A DNA stretch of 64,000 nt. Source: Stropharia rugosoannulata (taxonomy: Eukaryota > Basidiomycota > Agaricomycetes > Agaricales > Strophariaceae). The notes under the pieces are model-generated. The model made no database searches, was not told where the DNA came from, and saw nothing but the letters and a program-made list of their open reading frames with translations. Shown here piece by piece: positions 46,301 to 56,554 of the stretch (its first letter is position 1; every line of letters begins with the position of its first letter). The translations under genes and the position numbers were made by a program. The stretch covers positions 1,674,001 through 1,738,000 of the forward strand of contig JANCIK010000002.1 of the NCBI GenBank assembly GCA_028532985.1, written 5' to 3'.

Positions 46301-47897
46301 AGAAAACCCGGCGGGCAAATGAAAGAGGCAGCGAAAAAATGGGGAAAAGTAGCTTTAGTTGGGCCTGGGGACTAGATGGAACTGTTGAAGAACGTGCAAG
46401 GTGCGATGGAATTTACTTTTTGGCATGGCTGAATCATGGCTTACAATTGCCAATAGAGGAATAACTATGGATATTGCTCTGCAAACATTGGAGACGTCTA
46501 ACAGACATATAACTGTTTTGGATGCTCCTGGGCACAAAGACTTCATTCCCAATATGATTTCTGGCGCATCTCAAGCCGATTGTGCATTGCTTGTAGTTGA
46601 CTCGACAACCGGAGAATTCGAATCTGGGTTTCAACGGGGCGGGCAGACTCGTGAACATTTACTCCTTGTCCGCAGCTTGGGTGTTACCCAGGTGGTAGTT
46701 GCCGTCAACAAGCTGGACCAAGTTAGACTTCACTAATGCCGGTGTCTCAATAAATGCTAACTCATGCCAATTAGGTTGATTGGAGCCGGAGTCGTTATGA
46801 AGAGATATGCGATGATCTGCGTCCATTTTTGACACAGTCAGGTTTCCACTCGTCGAAAACGGCCTTCGTGCCTGTTGCTGCGATGCAAGGCGTGAACCTC
46901 GTCAATACAAGTGAGGAAGCCGCTGCTCCTCTACGGGAATGGTATTCCGGCCCAACGTTGGTGGATCTACTAGGTATGACTTGCTATACACTTTTTCTAG
47001 AGCGTCGACCTTAAGACCTCGTAGACAAACTTGAACCACCAATTCGGGATATATACGCTCCACTTAGAATTCCCGTGTCAAATGTTTTCAAACGGCAGAA
47101 CTCCGGTGCTGCAGTTTCTGGAAGACTCTGTGGAGGTGTGGTACAAGTCGGGGAGACATTGCAAGTTTTACCGGGGGATGAAACTGCTGTTGTGAAATGT
47201 AAATATCATGCATCTTTGTATTTTACCTTACTGATTGAAATGCTAGCTATCGAACTTGACGATGCTTTTGTTCCTTGGGCGGCCTCGGGATCCAATGTTA
47301 CCCTCAACCTCACTGTCATCGATCCGGTACATTTGGGCATCGGCAGCGTTCTCTGCCTTCCAACAGAACTTGTTCCACTGGCAAAATTGTTTACGGCTAG
47401 GATCATCGTTTTCGATGTCCAAATTCCTATCACTGTGGGTTCTTCAGTGAGTACCCAATTCTTCTGAGACTGGCCATTTTCATCCAGTGACAATAGATTG
47501 AACTATTCCACCATTCTCGAGATGTTCCGGCCACGGCTGTGAAACTCCTTTCAATCATTGATCGCGCAACGGGTAAACAAATCAAAGCAAATCCTAGGTG
47601 AATTCTACAATTTCAATGCTTGTATTTTATCGTTGTATGAATGCAATCCTTAGGGTTTTGACTAAAGGAGTGTCTGCGGAAGTACAAATTGCTCTACGGA
47701 ATACACAAGTTTCGGGGGTGATGCAAATAGCTCGTGGAATACCTATTGAACCTTTTTCCGTCAATAAGGACATGGGTCGCATCCTCGTTAGAAGAGAAGG
47801 CGAAACTATTGCTGCGGGTATGTGCGTCTTCTGAAAGGGCATGTCTTTGGTTGTCTAAATCTTTTCTCCAGGGGTCGTACTAGGAATCAATGGATAG
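43356..47897 (+). CDS. HBS1: Ribosome-rescue GTPase HBS1, with a SKI7-like alternative exon
   Basis: HBS1 works with Dom34/Pelota to free stalled ribosomes. First exons: 43356-43395, 43446-43508, 43563-43700, 43750-43788, 43960-44289. They encode the HBS1 N-domain ([37 protein letters not shown]). The GTPase part begins at 45869 and shows [20 protein letters not shown] (G1), [13 protein letters not shown] (G2), [14 protein letters not shown] (G3) and [12 protein letters not shown] (G4), then the EF1A-like beta-barrels, ending VLGING. Exon 43960-44289 ends in phase 1 and the exon at 45869 begins with the matching two bases, so they join in frame and skip the large exon 44341-45764. That exon has its own stop and no suitable donor at its end (see findings). 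Confidence 0.92.
44341..45764 (+). CDS. Probable alternative terminal exon of HBS1 (SKI7-like isoform)
   Basis: Open for 474 codons after a good acceptor (ATTTTGTAG). Spliced to the first five HBS1 exons it gives 677 residues and ends at a stop (45762-45764). The product is Ser/Pro-rich and disordered. It has a repeated helix-like motif: [34 protein letters not shown] and a shorter [10 protein letters not shown] hydrophobic motif [14 protein letters not shown] lies near its start, and [19 protein letters not shown] near its end. In animals and most fungi Ski7, the exosome-Ski complex bridge, is made from the HBS1 gene by alternative splicing. This exon has the right position and phase. An internal donor (GTAACA near 45650) would link part of it to the GTPase, so other isoforms are possible. 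Confidence 0.6.
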
Positions 47898-48153
47898 GAT
47901 TGAGTATTTACATATACGATAAGGAGATAAGGAGAGTATGCAAGAAAGCCACAATATATTATGTACTTTACAAGACTACAACCGGGTTGAAGCATAAGGA
48001 GCGAACATCAGAAAAAATTCAGAAACAAGTATGAAAACATAGTAAGACCGATGATAGAAAACCCAGAATTCAATAGCAAAAGAAGTCGGGCGTAATGGTA
48101 TCTTGTACTACACATATAGCATGTAATAACACTGTAAATTTCAGCGATATAAA

Positions 48154-50849
48154 TCATTTCTTCTCCTTATCCTTATCACTGTGAAAGATGTTCTTGAGCT
48201 TGCCAAAGATCGACGTTCTCTTTTTGCGCATGGTGTTAGTCTTGCTTGAGGGTGGAGACGAATCCGTGGCAGTGGAAGTGGAAGGGAATGCTTCAACGGA
48301 GGGAGGAGCAGGAGTAGCCTCTTTAGCAGAGTCTCCGTTACTTGAAGGCTCACCACCTTTCTGAGGTGCAGGTACACCTTTTGTTGATATCGCCGGCGCC
48401 TCTACTGAAGTCCGTTCAGCCGGTTGCTCGGGTAGCGCATCTGGAGATACTGTAGTGGCAGCTGTCGGCTTGTCCTCAGTCCTGGGAGCGGCTGTTTGAT
48501 GGTCCTCAAGCGCGAGTGACTGGACAGGTAATGATTCTGCACTCTCCGGTTGGACTTCAGGTGTAATACCGTTTGCAGGGGTAGATCTACCGGCCTCCAA
48601 TGCAGAGTCAGTAGTTGCTACGATATCTTTGGGCTTGCTGTCATCGGCATGAGTAAGCAAAGTTATTGCTGCAGACTGGACGGGCTCTACATCTGGCGGC
48701 TTCGACACAAGTCCCAAGATTTCAGCAGGGACGACAATTTCAGCAGGCGTGACAACATCTTCCGCCGGAGCTGGCGGCGTAACGTCGTCGCTTGTAACTG
48801 GTACATATAGGGTAGGCTCAGCTGTAGCCTGTGATGCAGGTTCGGCAGTAGGTATTATCGGAGCAGTGTTCAATTCCGTTTTGACCTCCTTCTCGAGCGT
48901 GGTAACTTCATTCGAGGAAGCAGGGTGTTCGACGGCCGCGTCTTCTATGGGTTCAGCCGGAATAAGGACTTCTGGTAATTTCGCGGCCGTTGACCCATCA
49001 GGCTGAGCGTCAGCGTTGGGTTCTTCCACAGTCTCTGCTACAACAATTTCACTGACAACTGGGGCGAGAAGGGATTCTTCTGTGCTACTGGTGACCGGTA
49101 AGATTGCAGCAGCATCGGTTAAATTTTCAACGAGGGGATTGGCGGGGGTGTCCGTGTCAATTTTGTCGGAGGGTTTGGAGGGAACAGCTTCGTCAGATGC
49201 TACTGAAATGATAGCGACTGGCACTTCGTCTACTACTGATGCTTCCGCAGCCGGTGTTTCTGGCTCATTGTGTTCAGCGACCGCGGATGTCGCTGCATCA
49301 AGTGCATCTTCCACGCTTGGTTTCACTTCCTCCGCTACGACGTTATCCGCGGGTGGTTGTCGAACCTCCTCCACCACTGAAATAATTGTCGCGTCCTTCA
49401 GAGCCGGAGCTGAGTTAGAAATGTCCTTATCATCCTTCAACTCTTCGTTGGCTCCTTTTTCATCTGCCACGGGAGCGTCATTGACGAGCAACACCTCAAC
49501 AGCGCTGACCTCGGCAGCTGATTCTTGCGTGACAGTCACTGATGCAGGCTCTTCGACATTAATAACGTCTACGGTGACGGCGTCAGCCAGAGGAGTGGAT
49601 TCCTCGACTAAAGCAACTGCACCGGGACCGGAAGGGGTTATTTCTTCGCTAACAGTGGTATCGGGAGCAGCATCGCCATCTTTAGGAACAGCTTTGTCAG
49701 ATGCGTCACCAACGATGATACGCGTGGCTCCAGGAATAAAGGGTGGGGCAGACGCGTTAAGTTGGTGTGATGATGATGATGGAACCGTGTTGTTCTCTGC
49801 AGCATTCACAGGAACTATGAACAACGGGACAATTGGTGCAATGGGGGATGATGGAGGGGACTCTACAGGCTTTTCGATACTCTTATCAGGGTTTGCTTCT
49901 GAGGACTCCGCCGCACTATTGGCGTTGACACTGGCGTTTTGTTCACCGGGTAAAGTAAAGGAAGACGCGGTAGCAGGGGTAGGAATTGCGATCTAAATCA
50001 ATACGAACAGTCAGCCCACGGAAGCGAAACGACTCTTGCAGAAAAAGTGCAGACGATACGGATGGTCTGCTGTAAGAGAAAAACAAAAAGTGAACGATAA
50101 CGAACCGGTTGACTGTTTATCGGGTCCACTCCGACCACATTGTGAATGACCACTCCCAGCCCGGATGCTACATAGTCTATGGCCGATGTAGTCCCATCCG
50201 TCGCTGCGAGAGTGTTTGCTAAATTGGAAAGGAACTGAGGAAAACCGCCTAAAGACGTATCCGGTACCTGCTCACTAGTGGCGCTTATCTCAGCCTCAGA
50301 TTCAGCCTTCGAAGCAGGTTCATTAATGCCTTCCACGGCGGTGACCCAATTTCCACTTCCATTAGCGGTGTCTTTGGATACCTCATCCTGCACAGCAGAG
50401 TCAGCAGTCGGCTCTGGAGACGAGTTAGTTGATGGCTCCTCTGGCGCCGGCGAAGGTGCGGGAGGAGCGGTATAGACGTGGTTCACGAAACCACCGGGGT
50501 CCGTTTCGGTCGCTTGATTCTCATGCAGCAGCCATTTGCCGTCGACGACGTACTTGAACTTGATTTTTTCACCCCAGGGAATTTTCGTTGAACCCACATA
50601 TCCAGTGGGAATCTTTGTGAGAGGAACAGAACATGACCACTACAATCCACCGATGAGATAAGGTGAACGGTTTAGCATTTGATGAATAGAAACACCGACC
50701 TCGTCGAATGTTCCGGTGACGATGACGCTAGTAGGCTCCGGATGAGGCCTGCGGAGGTGTACACTGGCTTGAGCACGTATCGCATAACAGACTTGAGGGA
50801 GATAGATTTACCATTCGAAATTTACCTCGTGTAGACTCTGAACGGCCAT
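48154..50849 (-). CDS. AMPK1-CBM (glycogen-binding-like) protein with long disordered tail
   Basis: Start at 50849; exon 1 reads MAVQSLHEVNFE and splices to WPHPEPTSVIVTGTFDEWSC, followed by KIPTGYVGSTKIPWGEKIKF, KYVVDGKWLLHENQATETD and NHVYTAPP. This is the CBM48/AMPK1-CBM domain seen in AMPK beta subunits and in yeast Crp1/Mdg1. The remaining 700 or so residues are low-complexity, rich in Ala, Val, Pro, Glu and Ser, with acidic repeats such as VEEVRQPP and AEEVKPS. The very end is strongly basic (MRKKRTSIFGKLKNIFHSDK). The function in mushrooms is not known to me; Crp1/Mdg1-like is the nearest label. It is not an AMPK beta subunit, as no ASC domain is visible. Four exons, all junctions in frame. 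Confidence 0.85.
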
Positions 50850-51420
50850 GGGGAACAATAAGGTAATGAGTGAAGGGTAGAAAGAACGGGCTTGCTTGCT
50901 GGCTTGAATGTAAATAATAGCAATCCGACAAGGGCATTAACAAGACTTGAAATTGATGCGTTGCACATGTTTACGGCCAAGGAATGCAGACTCGGGGCTC
51001 GCATAAGGAGATGTCCCCAGATGTCCTCCCACTCCTATGTACATACTTCCGTTAATCTTATCCAGATCCTGCGAGTCCTCGTGGCAACTTAGTACGTTTG
51101 ATGGCATGATACACGATTCTGCAAGGCTCCAAGATAATAGGCGCCTTAGACTACTGCCGCGACCTTTAAAAAGTTACTTTTACCCAAATTTGATTCACTC
51201 AAGCTTACTTCTTATCTTAACTCTACCGTATAAGTTTCTCTCGAGCATGCACATAGTAAAACTTGTTTTTAAAACTATTTTTATCTGCGAAGACTGCTCG
51301 TCTTTTCATTAATTGCAGATCTCTGCCATACTAAATTACATCTTGACAATAGTCTGTTTTTATCTGATTCCCCTTTTCCTTTCTTTCCACTACCATCAAT
51401 TCGGCAACAAAAGGTATACA
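50850..51420. other. Intergenic stretch between divergent CBM gene and EFM6-like gene
   Basis: About 570 bases with two promoters. AT-rich near the methyltransferase start. No gene, repeat or RNA supported. Confidence 0.5.
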
Positions 51421-52485
51421 ATGTCGAGGGCTTACGATGCAGACAGGATGAGCGATGTCGACTTGGTTTTGGAAGAAAAAATGGATGAAGTCGATCCCCT
51501 GCGCCATTTCAGGCAAGACGATGAACTAGAAGGCGTTATCTCGTCCGAGGGTCTAGCAAGGGCATCTTCCTCAGCACCCGAACTTATTGGGGTCCTTCCT
51601 CAGCAATCACATTCAATCGAAAGTGGTTTTCTAAAATTCGAATTTGCCCACACCTGGGAATCTATTCCGCGGCCGTTATCAATATCTTTGGTGATCGATG
51701 CTTCACCAGGTTGTGGGGGTTTAGCATGGCCTGCAGGACAGGTGCTCCTTGTTCCTATGAATACAACACTATCCGTCCTTTATGAATAACAGGCATGCTA
51801 TTGTTGTTAGATACTCGCTAGTTATATTATACAGAAAGGACCAGGCTACGTCAAAAACAAGAAGGTTATTGAACTTGGCAGTGGAACGGGCTTGGTTGGG
51901 CTTGTAGTTGGCCAAATCCCAGACACTATGGTGTGGATTACAGATCAAGCGTGCGTCGACTGCTCGAATCCTTGTTTTATTAATACTGACAGGTAACGGT
52001 ATGGTAGACCACTACTTCCAATTATGCATGAAAACACAAAATTGAATAACCTCCAACAGAGCGTTAAAGTCACCGAGTTAAATTGGTTAATTCTTTGCTC
52101 GCTTGACGCTTATGCAATTCAGACCATTGACGGTTTGAATACAGGGGTTCTGTGATACCAAAAGACATTTCACAACCAGATATCATTCTAGCCGCCGACT
52201 GCGTGTATTTTGAGCCTGCATTCCCATTACTGGTTCAGACGCTGGACGATCTAGCAAATGAGTCGACGGATGTATTGTTCTGCTACAAGAAAAGAAGAAG
52301 CGTAGGTGTGAGCCGATGACGCAACGCAACGTACCTAATCGTCTTATTCTTAGGCTGACAAACGTTTCTTCGGGATGCTTAGAAAGAAATTTACGTGGAA
52401 GGAGGTTGTTGATGATCCCAACCGCCAGATTTACAACAGAGAGGCAATCACTTTGGTCCAACTTTTCAAACGCAAGAGTCAATAA
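51421..52485 (+). CDS. EFM6: METTL21/EFM6-type protein-lysine methyltransferase
   Basis: Seven-beta-strand SAM-dependent methyltransferase of about 260 residues in five exons. Start at 51421 (MSRAYDADRMSDVDLVLEEK). Landmarks: the N-terminal strand region PRPLSISLVIDASPGCGGLA, WPAGQILASYIIQKGPGY, motif I KKVIELGSGTGLVGLVVG, acidic motif VWITDQAPLLPIM, the D-x-x-Y motif in ILAADCVYFEPAFP and LLVQTLDDLANESTDVLFCY, followed by KRFFGMLRKKFTW. In yeast Efm6 methylates elongation factor 1A. The intron after PAGQ must use the acceptor TTGTTAG rather than the later ATACAG so that ILASYIIQ is kept. The symbol is by family resemblance; related NNT1/METTL21 members are possible. Confidence 0.85.
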
Positions 52486-52805
52486 AATGCACTTAGCAAA
52501 TACTTTGAAAATTAGTGGACGTCTGATGCTTTCCTGCTCGAAGAATATCGTAGATTGGTCGCCAATGCTGAACTGAAGGTCGCCGAAGCACAATGTCACT
52601 CTTATCAATATGATAATCCCTGGTATTGTCTGCATGATCTAATTGAATAACGATGCCTTCAAACCACTACGGTGTCTGCCTAAGAAGGGTGCACCATCTT
52701 GACATTAAAAGAATATTTTAACGTACTAAATTGAGATGGCCAATGCGAATGAATATGGGACCATTTTCTCATACGTTGTGTAGACAAGCGCAATGCATCA
52801 GAAAT
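52486..52805. other. Spacer between converging EFM6-like and BolA genes
   Basis: 320 bases of 3' flanking sequence of two converging genes. Nothing else seen. Confidence 0.5.
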
Positions 52806-53249
52806 TCATTGGGAAATTGTTTTAATCTGTTTGAAGAGTAAGAAAGATACGCAAGTAAGATTCGCCCAGCGACGAACCTGAAGACCGTGAATGCCTGCAA
52901 TCTCCTGCTTTAGTGTTTCCGTGACTAGTTTATGTTGCTTAACAATAGGAAGGTCTTTAAAAGCAGCACTGGCAATAGTGATGGCATAAAATGCCCCGCA
53001 GCCGCCTACAATTCGCAATCAATAACACTCATATTGATATCAGGAAACAGGCGCACCGGAAATATCCTGAACTTGGAGTTGAGAAGGAGAAAACTTCTCC
53101 ATCAGCTTGGTGGTGATAAGTTGTTCACCATCTGAGAGGTCCACATTTGCAGAAGCGGATGCAGACCTAAGTATTGATACGGTGGAGAAGGTGCGCCCGG
53201 TGCGAGCGAATGTGTACCTGGAGCTGTGAGAGAGGGCCCGGGAGAACAT
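52806..53249 (-). CDS. BOL3: Mitochondrial BolA-like protein (Bol3/BOLA3 type)
   Basis: Helper in handing 4Fe-4S clusters to mitochondrial enzymes such as lipoate synthase. Three exons, about 110 residues. The basic, Ser/Arg-rich start (MFSRALSHSSRYTFARTGR) is a likely presequence. The BolA core reads GEQLITTKLMEKFSPSQLQV, QDISGGCGAFYAITIASAAF and KDLPIVKQHKLVTETLKQEI, with the conserved His in VKQHKLV and the Cys in GGCG, then AGIHGLQIKTISQ. The last intron (GTTCGT..AACAG, 51 bases) must be removed to get the family ending; reading through would add an unrelated tail. Divergent from COX15 over 179 bases. Confidence 0.93.
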
Positions 53250-53428
53250 GGCGAAACACTACGCAGAGAGACAAGCAGTGCTAAGAGTTGCCCTGTTCCG
53301 ATCAATAGACCGTTCCTAATTAGGAGCCTCGATCAGCGCGCGATCTAGGCTCGCGTTACTTACATACAATTCCGGCCGCTCTTATTCGCAACTCTCGGGA
53401 CTTCCAACGACTCTCCAGCCAGTTCACC

Positions 53429-55068
53429 ATGCTGCTCTGCGCACTGAGGTCCTCAGCAGGCCTCCGGGCATGTCCTCGACTTACCTCATCTGCGCTCTCT
53501 AGGACATTCTCACAATCGACGCGGATTTTCGTTCAATGCAGGCAGGCAAATCTTTCTTTACTATCCCACCGCGCGCAACACGTAGGGTTAGCTGCAAATG
53601 CGTATAACCGAGCTCGTTTTCCAGTATTGCGCTCAATACCGTCTAGTAATCGCTTCCTGAGTCAAAGTCGGCCCGTTGCGGACCAGATAACCTCAGCAGT
53701 CCCGGATGCCGCTCCAGTTCTTCCATCACCCGCAGTCGGAGGCTGGTTACTTCTGTCTTCAGTCCTCGTTCTAGGTATTATCGTTGTTGGTGGAGTAACG
53801 CGTCTTACGGAGTCCGGTCTGAGCATCACGGAATGGAGACCTATAACCGGCATCCTTCCTCCTCTGTCGCATGACGAATGGATGGTGGAGTTTGACAAGT
53901 ACAAGGCAACTCCAGAATTTAAATTGTATGCACTTTGCTCTATGAGAATTGTATATGCTTATTTTCCATTCTTTTAGATTAAACCATTCTATTTCTTTGC
54001 AAGACTTCAAATCTATTTTCTATATGGAATGGGGTCATCGCATTCTTGGTCGTCTCATTGGGGTGGTCTTTGTAGGGCCTTTGGTTTACTTTACAGTTCG
54101 CAAGAAGATCAGCAAGTCAATGGCCCTTCGGCTCTTTGCTCTCTCTGCTCTTATTGGTGCTCAGGGTTTCCTTGGATGGTATATGGTACAGTCAGGTTTG
54201 GAGGAATCCTTGATGGATACACCAGGAGCCGTACCACGAGTGTCACAATACCGTCTAGCATCGCACCTGGGCATGGCTTTGCTGCTTTACATTGGAATGT
54301 TTGGAACAGGAATGGCTGTCATCAAAGACTTCAAGTTCGCGAAAGGCGCTGCCTGGCCGTCAAGTACTACCAAAGCCGTCAGCGAAATTCTCGTTCATCC
54401 TTTAGTACGCTCTTTCAGGAGACAGTCGTATGCATTGACCACGCTTGTCTTCTTGACTGCTCTCTCAGGTTAGGCACTCCTTTACATATCTTGAATCTCA
54501 TTTAAAATATTTTTCCACGTAGGCGCCTTCGTTGCTGGTTTGGATGCAGGCTTGCTCTACAACGAATTCCCGTTGATGGGGGGAAGACTTGCACCACCGG
54601 CCGACGAGTTGTTCTCCGAGGATTATGCTAAAAATGAGGATGGATCCGACAAGTGGTGGCGAAATATTTTCGAGAATCCAACCACAGTTCAATTCAACCA
54701 CCGAGTGCTGGTGGGTGACATATTACTTGTTTCGTCATTCTAGTGGTAATGAAAGCATTTCACAGGCGACTACAACCTACTTCGCTACAGCAGCTTTGTA
54801 CGCACGAACGTTCTCACCAGTGATGGTTGCAGTCTTGCCGCCGCTCACGCGCATGGCGACTACGGCCGCTTTTGCTATGGCTAATGTCCAAGTGGCGTTA
54901 GGCATCAGCACCCTTTTATATCTTGTTCCTGTTCCACTTGCAGCTACACACCAAGCAGGCAGTGTGATGCTGCTAAGTGCTATGGTACATCTACTGATTT
55001 CGATGAGAAGTCCTGGTCGAGCAGCAAAAGCGTGGCGTCAAATCTGGGCATTGAAGCGCAAAGCCTAA
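53429..55068 (+). CDS. COX15: Haem A synthase
   Basis: Inner-membrane enzyme that oxidises haem O to haem A for cytochrome c oxidase. Four exons, about 500 residues. The long N-terminus ([20 protein letters not shown]) is a mitochondrial presequence. Landmarks: [57 protein letters not shown] (haem-ligand His), [68 protein letters not shown] and [13 protein letters not shown], giving the conserved His of both halves. Eight membrane helices are expected and visible. The stop is at 55068 after IWALKRKA. Confidence 0.96.
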
Positions 55069-55194
55069 TTCATTTTTACCTGACAATCTCTGTTTAGGAC
55101 ATCTGTCATGTTCAGACTAATATCACACCGCTCATGTTTTAATCGTACAAAATCAAAGTCATTGTAGAGGGTAATACACATATCCTATCTGAGC

Positions 55195-56282
55195 CTATCC
55201 TGCCATGGTTACATCTTCATCGCCAGACGTGGGTACTGGAGGACCAGCTTGAGTTGTGACTTCCGCTGGCTCTTTTGCTATCATAGTTTTCAAAAAAGGT
55301 TCAACAGCTTGATTCTCTAAGATACGGAACGATCCACCAGGAACCTCCCTTTCTTCAAATTCACATTTGGGCCCGATGATGCCAATGGAGGTATTATTTA
55401 TATTGAGCTCCTTATCTTGTTGGAGAGTCTCTCGTAAAGCATGGAGTCCGTGCCGTACAAGATCTTCAAGTGAGCCTTATATATGGGTTAGTTAAGACAG
55501 GTAAAGTATTTTATCATGGCTTACAATCGGCGAAGCTTTCATAATGTTTCTCCAAATAAGTCTTTGCGCTTTGACTCCTAGCACCGATTGACATGGCGTA
55601 GTATTCATAAGAGTTCCCAGAAGGCGAGAACTCATATAGATGCGGCCCTCCATTATCCTGGCCAACCACCAGGAAACCAACACCATATGGACGACGTCCG
55701 TACTCTTGAGTATTTACCTGAGCCTCTAGATAATAGGTTTAATAGGATAATAGCCACAAGATTATTATAAAAGGACCGACTATCGGCAATGGACGACACC
55801 AGCCTATTGACGGGTATAGGTCGGTTGAAGACCATCTTCGATGACATTGCTTGTTGACGCATGAAGTTACTTTAGAAACATCAGATTGTGACGGCGCATA
55901 AAAGTAGACTTATAAGCACCTAAGAACGCGAGCATCAGAAGTTAGACCCGCGATAGCAATACCAACATGATCATCTATCCGGAACATTTTCTGCTGGTAT
56001 GAGGCAAGCTCTCCTGTAGAACGCTTGGCAGATATAAATGCATGAGATGTCCGAAAGTAAAGACTTAATGGAGCATACATACTTTTAATGCCAACAAAAT
56101 GGCATGCGTTTTTGAACGCAAACCAACGGCAGCTGATCCCTGCTTTACCGCTTCAAGGGCGTATTCGACTTGATGTAACCGTCCTTGCGGAGAGAAAACA
56201 GTATTGTCCGAGTCGTAAGTGTTGCGAAACTAGTAGAATATATCAGATGACACGTATATTCGCAGTGGTATTCCCGCACCAT
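55195..56282 (-). CDS. PRE5: 20S proteasome alpha subunit PRE5 (PSMA1 type)
   Basis: Alpha-ring subunit of the 20S proteasome core. The first exon is just the ATG (56280-56282), followed by an intron of 50 bases or so ending in CTACTAG. Then comes [20 protein letters not shown], the alpha-subunit signature, with [20 protein letters not shown]. Further landmarks: [80 protein letters not shown] and [20 protein letters not shown]. The C-terminus is a short acidic tail ([11 protein letters not shown]). Length about 265 residues, normal for the family. Divergent from RAT1 across about 270 bases. Confidence 0.94.
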
Positions 56283-56554
56283 AATTGTGTACGAGGAAAG
56301 TGTAAGTCAAGAATCAAGATGACGATCGTGAAGGTGACGCGTCCGACCAAGCTGGTTATGAACACGTGAGGAGTTTGCGAGGCCGACAGATCATTAAATT
56401 GAAGCGGTGACAGTCTTGACAATAACTTCCACCTACCACCTGTGATCTGCCAGAAGTGGCTTAAGCCCTCTACACTCATTGAAGACTGATCACCTATAGA
56501 CACAACTATTATCACTACTTCTCTTTTTAACCTCGCGTTAGTTCTCACTCCGCC

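Noticed and set aside
49016..49996. Open plus-strand frame of 326 codons, Ser/Thr-rich
   Set aside because: It lies exactly antisense to the low-complexity part of the AMPK1-CBM gene. The Ala/Val/Pro/Glu codon bias of that gene leaves the opposite strand free of stops. No motif of its own.
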